This document shows positions 24,273 through 28,613 of a stretch of DNA of 28,613 nucleotides, in pieces. The stretch spans positions 1 to 28,613 of the forward strand of contig CAZTYW010000023.1 of assembly GCA_964617695.1 (NCBI GenBank), written 5' to 3'. The DNA is from CAZTYW01 sp964617695 (GTDB lineage: Bacteria; Chloroflexota; Dehalococcoidia; UBA2247; RBG-13-53-26). How positions within the stretch are numbered: the first letter of the stretch is position 1; each line of letters begins with the position of its first letter. Below the pieces are notes generated by a model, which did no database searches, was not told the origin of the DNA, and worked only from the letters and a program-made list of their open reading frames with translations. Position numbers and translations under genes: made by a program.

Positions 24273-24357
24273 TTGCCCGTAGCTCACTCGGCGACACATT
24301 CATACGTTCCTGCGCTGGGAGGCTGTCTCAGGATTCGACAGGATGGAAGGAGGCAAC

Positions 24358-24597
24358 ATGAGCACCAAGGTGGTGAAAGTCTACTCGACTCCAACCTGAC
24401 CATACTGCAAAATGACCAAGAGGTTCTTGGACTCGAACAACATTCCTTACCAGGATGTCAATGTGGCCCAGGACAAAGCGGGCCGTGATGAGATGGTGCA
24501 GAAGACGGGGCAGTTGGCGGTGCCCGTGATCTCAATCAACGGCGATATCGTCGTCGGCTTCGACGAAGCGCAGTTGAGGGAAAAACTGGGTCTGTAG
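24358..24597 (+). CDS. Selenocysteine-containing glutaredoxin (UPYC active site)
   Basis: This is a small thiol-disulfide oxidoreductase of 79 residues if the in-frame TGA at 24397-24399 is read as selenocysteine. The product runs MSTKVVKVYSTPT-U-PYCKMTKRFLDSN: U14 sits exactly where glutaredoxins have the first, nucleophilic cysteine of CPYC, and Cys17 is the resolving one. The rest is a normal glutaredoxin, including the cis-proline segment LAVPVISING and the GFDEAQL end. The ATG at 24358 has an excellent GGAAGGAGG about 4 bases upstream. A SECIS-like hairpin lies 16 bases after the TGA. The frame contains no other stop before TAG at 24595-24597. A conventional call would begin at ATG 24412 and miss the active site. 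The alternative is a point-mutated pseudogene (TGC or TGT to TGA). Confidence 0.88.
24416..24430 (+). promoter_or_regulatory. Bacterial SECIS hairpin in the glutaredoxin mRNA
   Basis: CCAAGA-GGT-TCTTGG is a perfect inverted repeat, drawn as a 5-bp stem with an AGGUU loop or 6 bp with GGU. The loop G residues lie about 22 bases after the UGA, within the 16-37 range known for bacterial SECIS elements, and the loop carries the GU expected for SelB contact, as in the E. coli fdhF element. It sits inside the coding sequence, as bacterial SECIS elements do. Confidence 0.8.
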
Positions 24598-24655
24598 CTG
24601 GATTCCGCTCCCGACGAAGCGCCTCTTTCAGCGACTGGCCCGTCGATGACTGGGA

Positions 24656-25648
24656 ATGGGGCTGCGAAGAATGGATGCGAATACCGGGCCGGTGACCCTG
24701 GGTGTAGACCTTGGTGGCACCAAGGTGGAGCTGGCGCTGGTTGCTGCAGACGGGCACGTACTGGCGTCTCACCGGCGCCCAACGCGTCCAGAGCAGGGGC
24801 CGGATGTCGTGGTCGCGGACATCGTCACTTGTGCCAGTGACTGTTTGAGTGAGGCGGGCCGCATGGCAGATGGCCTGGGCGTAGGTGTAGCTGGACAGGT
24901 GGATAAGGCCACTGGCGCGGTCCGCTTCGCGCCCAACCTGGGCTGGCGGAACGTCGACCTGCGGGCGAGGCTGGAGCACAAGCTGGGCGTGCCGGTAGTC
25001 GTCAGCAACGATGTGCGGGCTGCTACCTGGGGGGAGTGGCAGCATGGGGTGGGGCGGGGGGTAGATGACCTGGTGTGTCTTTTCGTTGGCACAGGCGTCG
25101 GTGGGGGAATCGTAAGCGGCGGAAGATTGCTGGAGGGATGCAGCAATACGGCCGGGGAGCTGGGACACACAACGATCGTTGTCGGCGGGCGTGACTGCCA
25201 TTGCCCCAACCGGGGCTGCCTGGAGGCCTACGTCGGAGGGTGGGCCATCGCCCAGCGGGCGCGGGAGGCCGTACATGCCGATCCCCGGAGCGGGGAGCCG
25301 CTCGTCGTCCTGGCGGGCGGTGTCGAGAACATATCCGCAGCCACGGTCGCCGAGGCTTATGCCAACGGTGATCCTCTTGCCGAGCGTCTGGTAGATGAGA
25401 CTGCCAGGTACCTGGCTGCGGGCGTGGTGGGCATCGTGAATGCGCTCAACCCCTGTCTGCTCGTCCTGGGTGGTGGGGTTGTCCAGGGATTGCCGGTACT
25501 TCTGTCTATGCTGCAGGGTGCGGTGCGGGCTAATGCCCTGACTGCTGCTGTCGAGGTGTTGCGCATCGTTTTGTCGGCCCTGGGCGACAAGGCGGGTGTC
25601 GTTGGTGCGGCCGGTCTGGCCCGGCACGCCATCGCACAGCGGGCATGA
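24656..25648 (+). CDS. ROK family sugar kinase (glucokinase-like)
   Basis: This is a predicted hexokinase-type enzyme of the ROK family, 330 residues, likely phosphorylating glucose or a related sugar. The N-terminal phosphate loop is GVDLGGTK. The middle holds SNDVRAATWGEW, with the sugar-contact Asp, and FVGTGVGGG. The ROK zinc-binding motif follows: a His in AGELGHTTI, then CHCPNRGCLE. There is no N-terminal helix-turn-helix, so it is a kinase, not a NagC-like repressor. The start is ambiguous between ATG 24656 and ATG 24671; neither has a strong ribosome binding site. Placed before tkt and rpiB, it would feed sugar phosphate into the pentose pathway, which is inference. Confidence 0.88.
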   Translation: MGLRRMDANTGPVTLGVDLGGTKVELALVAADGHVLASHRRPTRPEQGPDVVVADIVTCASDCLSEAGRMADGLGVGVAGQVDKATGAVRFAPNLGWRNVDLRARLEHKLGVPVVVSNDVRAATWGEWQHGVGRGVDDLVCLFVGTGVGGGIVSGGRLLEGCSNTAGELGHTTIVVGGRDCHCPNRGCLEAYVGGWAIAQRAREAVHADPRSGEPLVVLAGGVENISAATVAEAYANGDPLAERLVDETARYLAAGVVGIVNALNPCLLVLGGGVVQGLPVLLSMLQGAVRANALTAAVEVLRIVLSALGDKAGVVGAAGLARHAIAQRA

Positions 25649-25744
25649 AGGTCCAACGGGGGAAACATCGCACTGCGGGCGCAACATGGTCGGGGCCGCA
25701 ATGCGTGCGAGGGTTCCCCGTTCAGGCGGACACTGGGTGTCAAG

Positions 25745-27763
25745 ATGACGTCAACAAGGATCGATGATCTCTGCATCAACACCATTCGCTTTCTGGCGGT
25801 GGACGCTGTTGAGAAGGCCAGGTCCGGTCACCCTGGAACGCCTTTAGGGGCGGCGCCTATGGCCTACGTGCTGTGGGACCGGTTCCTGAAGCATAATCCC
25901 GGTGACCCGAAGTGGCCGGACCGCGATCGATTCGTTCTCTCGGCTGGCCATGCTTCGGCAATGCTGTATGCGCTTCTCCATCTCACCGGCTACGACCTGT
26001 CGCTGGATGACATAAAGCAATTCCGGCAGTGGGGAAGCAAGGCGCCGGGCCATCCGGAGTACGGCGTGACACCTGGCGTGGAGGTCACCACCGGACCGCT
26101 GGGCCAGGGGTTTACCAACGGCGTGGGTATGGCCATAGCCGAGAGGTGGCTGGCACAGCACTACAACGCCCCCGGCCACGACATCATTAACCACTACGTA
26201 TATGCCATCGCCTCCGACGGCGACCTTCAGGAGGGCGTGGCCTCGGAAGCGGCTTCGCTGGCAGGCACGATGCGCCTGGGCAAGCTCATATATCTCTACG
26301 ATGACAACGACATTTCGATTGAAGGGAAGACCAGCATTGCCTTCGCAGAGAATGTGGCACAGCGGTTCCACGCATATGGGTGGCATGTGATCGGTCCCAT
26401 CGACGGAATGGAGATTGCCGGTGTGGACTGGGCGATACGCCTGGCTCAGGCGGAGACCGGTCGCCCGAGCCTGATCATCTGCCGCACCATCATTGGGTAC
26501 GGCAGTCCCAACAAGGCGGGCACGGCCTCGGCGCATGGGGAGCCGCTGGGAGAGGAGGAAACGCGGCTGACCAAGGAACGTCTGGGATGGCCCTATGAGG
26601 AACCCTTCACCGTTCCACCGGAGGCGCTGGCCCACTTCCGTCTGGCCCGGGAGAGGGGCAGGCGTCAGCAGGATGAGTGGCAGGCCAGGCTTGAGGCCTA
26701 CAACCTTGCTTACCCGGAGAAGGGCAGGCAGTTGGAAGAAGACCTGAGGGGTGACCTGCCCGAAGGTTGGGATCGTGATCTGGCAAACGTGTTCAAGGGC
26801 GAGTACAAGTCCCTGGCGACCAGGGTAGCCTCCGGCCGCGTCATGAATGCAATCGCACAAAGGGTTCACGCCTTTACAGGAGGTTCGGCAGACCTGGCTC
26901 CATCCACGAAGACCACCCTGAAAGACCACGGCCACTACGGTTTTGAGGAGTACTGCGACCACAACTTGCACTTTGGCGTCCGGGAGCATGCCATGGGTGC
27001 CATAGCCAACGGAATGGCGCTACATGGAGGTGCCATACCCTACACCGGAACGTTCCTGATATTCTACGACTATATGCGCCCTCCGGTGCGTCTGGCAGCC
27101 CTTATGGGGCTGCGGGTGATATTCATCTTCACCCATGACTCGATCGCTCTGGGTGAAGATGGCCCGACGCACCAGCCCATCGAGCAGCTAATGGGCCTGC
27201 GGGCCGTGCCTAACCTGGTGACAATCCGTCCGGCCGATGCGGCGGAGACTGTGGAGGCCTGGAAGGTGGCTCTTGAGCGTCGCCATGGCCCAACGGCGCT
27301 GATCCTCAGCCGTCAGAACCTGCCGGTGCTCGACCGGACTTTGCTGGCGTCGGCAAGCGGCGTCCAGCGTGGCGGTTACGTTCTGCGGGAGGTAGGTAGC
27401 CCGCCGGACGCTATTATTATCGGCACCGGCTCTGAGGTCCATATTGCCCTGGAGGCCGGGCAGTTGCTGCAGTCGCAGGGCGTGGCGGCGCGCGTCGTTT
27501 CCCTGCCGTCGTGGGAGCTGTTTGATGGGCAGTCCGCGGCATACCGTGACAGTGTGCTGACTCCGGGCGTGTCTGAGCGCGTTTCTGTGGAGGCCGGTTC
27601 TGCTCTGGGTTGGGAGCGGTATGTCGGTTTGCATGGTGTGGCCATCGGCCTGTCACGGTTTGGAGCTTCAGCCCCGGGCAAAGTCGTCTACGAGCGGCTT
27701 GGTCTGACCGCGCAGCGTGTGGCTGACGAAGCTGCACGGCTTGTAGAAAGGAGGCGCGGGTGA
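25745..27763 (+). CDS. tkt: Transketolase
   Basis: This thiamine-diphosphate enzyme moves two-carbon units between sugar phosphates in the non-oxidative pentose phosphate pathway. The 672-residue protein is full length. It begins with the pyrophosphate-binding part (ARSGHPGTPLGAAPMAY), has the GPLGQGFTNGVGMA and ASDGDLQEG metal/ThDP segments, and the pyrimidine domain with FTHDSIALGEDGPTHQPIEQL, which includes the catalytic Glu region. The C-terminal domain ends in FGASAPGKVVYERLGL. The ATG at 25745 follows a 96-base gap after the ROK kinase. Its TGA overlaps the rpiB GTG in a GTGA junction, so translation of the two is probably coupled. Confidence 0.97.
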   Translation: MTSTRIDDLCINTIRFLAVDAVEKARSGHPGTPLGAAPMAYVLWDRFLKHNPGDPKWPDRDRFVLSAGHASAMLYALLHLTGYDLSLDDIKQFRQWGSKAPGHPEYGVTPGVEVTTGPLGQGFTNGVGMAIAERWLAQHYNAPGHDIINHYVYAIASDGDLQEGVASEAASLAGTMRLGKLIYLYDDNDISIEGKTSIAFAENVAQRFHAYGWHVIGPIDGMEIAGVDWAIRLAQAETGRPSLIICRTIIGYGSPNKAGTASAHGEPLGEEETRLTKERLGWPYEEPFTVPPEALAHFRLARERGRRQQDEWQARLEAYNLAYPEKGRQLEEDLRGDLPEGWDRDLANVFKGEYKSLATRVASGRVMNAIAQRVHAFTGGSADLAPSTKTTLKDHGHYGFEEYCDHNLHFGVREHAMGAIANGMALHGGAIPYTGTFLIFYDYMRPPVRLAALMGLRVIFIFTHDSIALGEDGPTHQPIEQLMGLRAVPNLVTIRPADAAETVEAWKVALERRHGPTALILSRQNLPVLDRTLLASASGVQRGGYVLREVGSPPDAIIIGTGSEVHIALEAGQLLQSQGVAARVVSLPSWELFDGQSAAYRDSVLTPGVSERVSVEAGSALGWERYVGLHGVAIGLSRFGASAPGKVVYERLGLTAQRVADEAARLVERRRG

Positions 27764-28242
27764 AACCACGCATAGCGTTGGGGGCCGACCACGGCGGCTT
27801 CTCACTGAAGAATGAATTGTCTGACTGGCTGCGGGGGAGATGCGAGACGGTTGACGTGGGTGCACACGTGTTTGATGGGGCCGACGACTACCCGGATTTC
27901 GCACAGGCAGTGGCTCTGGCAGTGGCCTCAGGACAGGCCGAGCGCGGGATCTTGATCTGCGGCAGTGGGGTAGGCGCATGTATTGCTGCCAACAAGGTGG
28001 CTGGCGTGCGAGCATGCCTTTGTCACGACAGCTACTCGGCCCGTCAGGGTGTCGAACACGATGACATGAACGTGCTGTGTCTGGGAGCACGTGTCATCGG
28101 TATTGAACTGGCCCGTGAGCTGATACAGGCCTACCTCAATGCCCGCTTCAGTGGTGATGACAGGCATCGCCGTCGGCTCGAAAAGGTGCTGGCCATCGAG
28201 CACGGGGCCCTTCAGGGGTTGGGATACTCGGGCGGTGATTAG
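27760..28242 (+). CDS. rpiB: Ribose-5-phosphate isomerase B
   Basis: RpiB interconverts ribose 5-phosphate and ribulose 5-phosphate. The 160-residue protein shows GADHGGFSLKNEL at the N-terminus, DYPDFAQAVA, the active-site ICGSGVG with Cys67, and CHDSYSARQGVEHDDMNVL, all typical of the RpiB/LacAB family. The GTG start at 27760 overlaps the tkt stop by 4 bases. The GTG of the following HAD remnant lies inside its last codons. With tkt it forms a compact non-oxidative pentose phosphate pair. Confidence 0.96.
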   Translation: MKPRIALGADHGGFSLKNELSDWLRGRCETVDVGAHVFDGADDYPDFAQAVALAVASGQAERGILICGSGVGACIAANKVAGVRACLCHDSYSARQGVEHDDMNVLCLGARVIGIELARELIQAYLNARFSGDDRHRRRLEKVLAIEHGALQGLGYSGGD

Positions 28243-28598
28243 AGCAGTAATATTCGACCTCGACGGGACTCCGGTGCAGACGAAGAAGCTGAAGGCGCTA
28301 TCCTATGCAATTGCTGTGCAGGGTCTGCGAGGGCTTGCCAAGCCCGATTCGGAGGCTGTCGAGGCTTACGGGAAATAGTAGGGGCCGGCCGCGATGTCGC
28401 CTCTCGCCATACCATGGGCAGACTCGGCTTGGAGTATGGACTACGTCCGCTAATGGCCCGCTACGGCAAGACCCAGCCCCGGGGGAGGTGCTCGCTGCCA
28501 TGAGGGTGGAGACCCACTCCAATATGGTGGCCGATCCGGAGGTGCTCCAGGACAACCAATGGCCCTACACGGTTGAGTTGCTGCGTGTTGTCAAATAG
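28235..28598 (+). pseudogene. Frameshifted HAD-family phosphatase (beta-phosphoglucomutase-like), 3' end probably beyond the window
   Basis: A GTG at 28235, overlapping rpiB by 8 bases, opens VIRAVIFDLDGTPVQTK, the HAD motif I with Pro in place of the usual Leu. This frame stops at 28376-28378. Homology-like sequence continues in a second frame from 28372 (EIVGAGRDVASRH to ARYGKTQP), then in a third from about 28485 (EVLAAMRVETHSN to NQWPYTVELLRVVK), which meets TAG at 28596-28598. The last part resembles the cap-to-core junction of beta-PGM-like HADs, so the gene should continue beyond the window. The second shift is at a CCCCGGGGG run. This is either a decayed gene or sequencing/assembly error; the frame pattern is seen directly and the family is inferred from short motifs. 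Confidence 0.7.
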
Positions 28599-28613
28599 CT
28601 GGATTGCCTGACG

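Noticed and set aside
24275..24350. tRNA-like opening GCCCGTAGCTCA with a later GATTCGA.
   Set aside because: No cloverleaf can be closed: the acceptor arm, anticodon stem and T arm do not pair, and the 3' part overlaps the grx ribosome binding site.
24412..24597. Short 61-residue glutaredoxin starting at ATG 24412.
   Set aside because: It lacks the first strand and active site and has no ribosome binding site of its own; the ATG at 24358 with recoded TGA explains the locus better.
24561..24622. 11-base direct repeat CGACGAAGCGC at 24561 and 24612.
   Set aside because: Only two short copies, one inside the grx coding sequence; chance in GC-rich DNA is sufficient.

Overview
This 28.6 kb window is a gene-dense bacterial chromosome segment, GC-rich (roughly 55-60% by eye), with short intergenic gaps and frequent GTG and TTG starts. 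It contains only core metabolic and housekeeping genes: no rRNA, tRNA, CRISPR array, insertion sequence or phage gene is visible. The GuaB3-type IMPDH relative, the gene content and the style of the proteins fit Chloroflexota, most likely a Dehalococcoidia-like anaerobe. This placement is inference; there is no marker gene here that decides it. TGA serves as an ordinary stop in several genes (dnaJ, ftsH, tkt), so the genetic code is standard.

Layout. Positions 1-310 are a leader without a recognisable gene, then dnaJ (+). Converging on it is a five-gene minus-strand cluster, guaB3-argF-der-plsY-gpsA, read from a good promoter at 6701-6729. Next on the plus strand are rsmI, metG and a long-chain polyprenyl diphosphate synthase. 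These converge on the minus-strand pair ftsH-moaE, which is divergent from a DUF503 gene and an MrfA-like repair helicase. From 15.9 kb everything is on the plus strand: a polyamine pair (ornithine-type decarboxylase, speE), a CBS-containing site-2 protease with an alpha/beta hydrolase, the purine genes purF, purM and purH, and then a carbon/redox group: a selenocysteine-containing glutaredoxin, a ROK sugar kinase, transketolase, rpiB and a broken HAD phosphatase gene at the right edge.

Main discovery. At 24358-24597 a complete glutaredoxin is interrupted only by an in-frame TGA lying exactly at the first cysteine of the CPYC active site, giving UPYC. Sixteen bases after the TGA there is a perfect small hairpin (CCAAGA-GGT-TCTTGG) with the geometry of a bacterial SECIS element. 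A strong ribosome binding site precedes the true ATG. A standard gene caller would report only a 61-residue fragment lacking the active site. The gene is best read as a selenoprotein, which implies that the host makes selenocysteine.

Other points worth checking are unusual substitutions at conserved sites in three enzymes (Glu to Val in the EPGR motif of the decarboxylase, HCLP to HPLP in ArgF, and the second catalytic lysine of MoaE changed to Glu). There are also several extended -10 promoters with very short leaders, two strong palindromes at gene ends, and a frameshifted HAD gene with one break at a C4G5 run.
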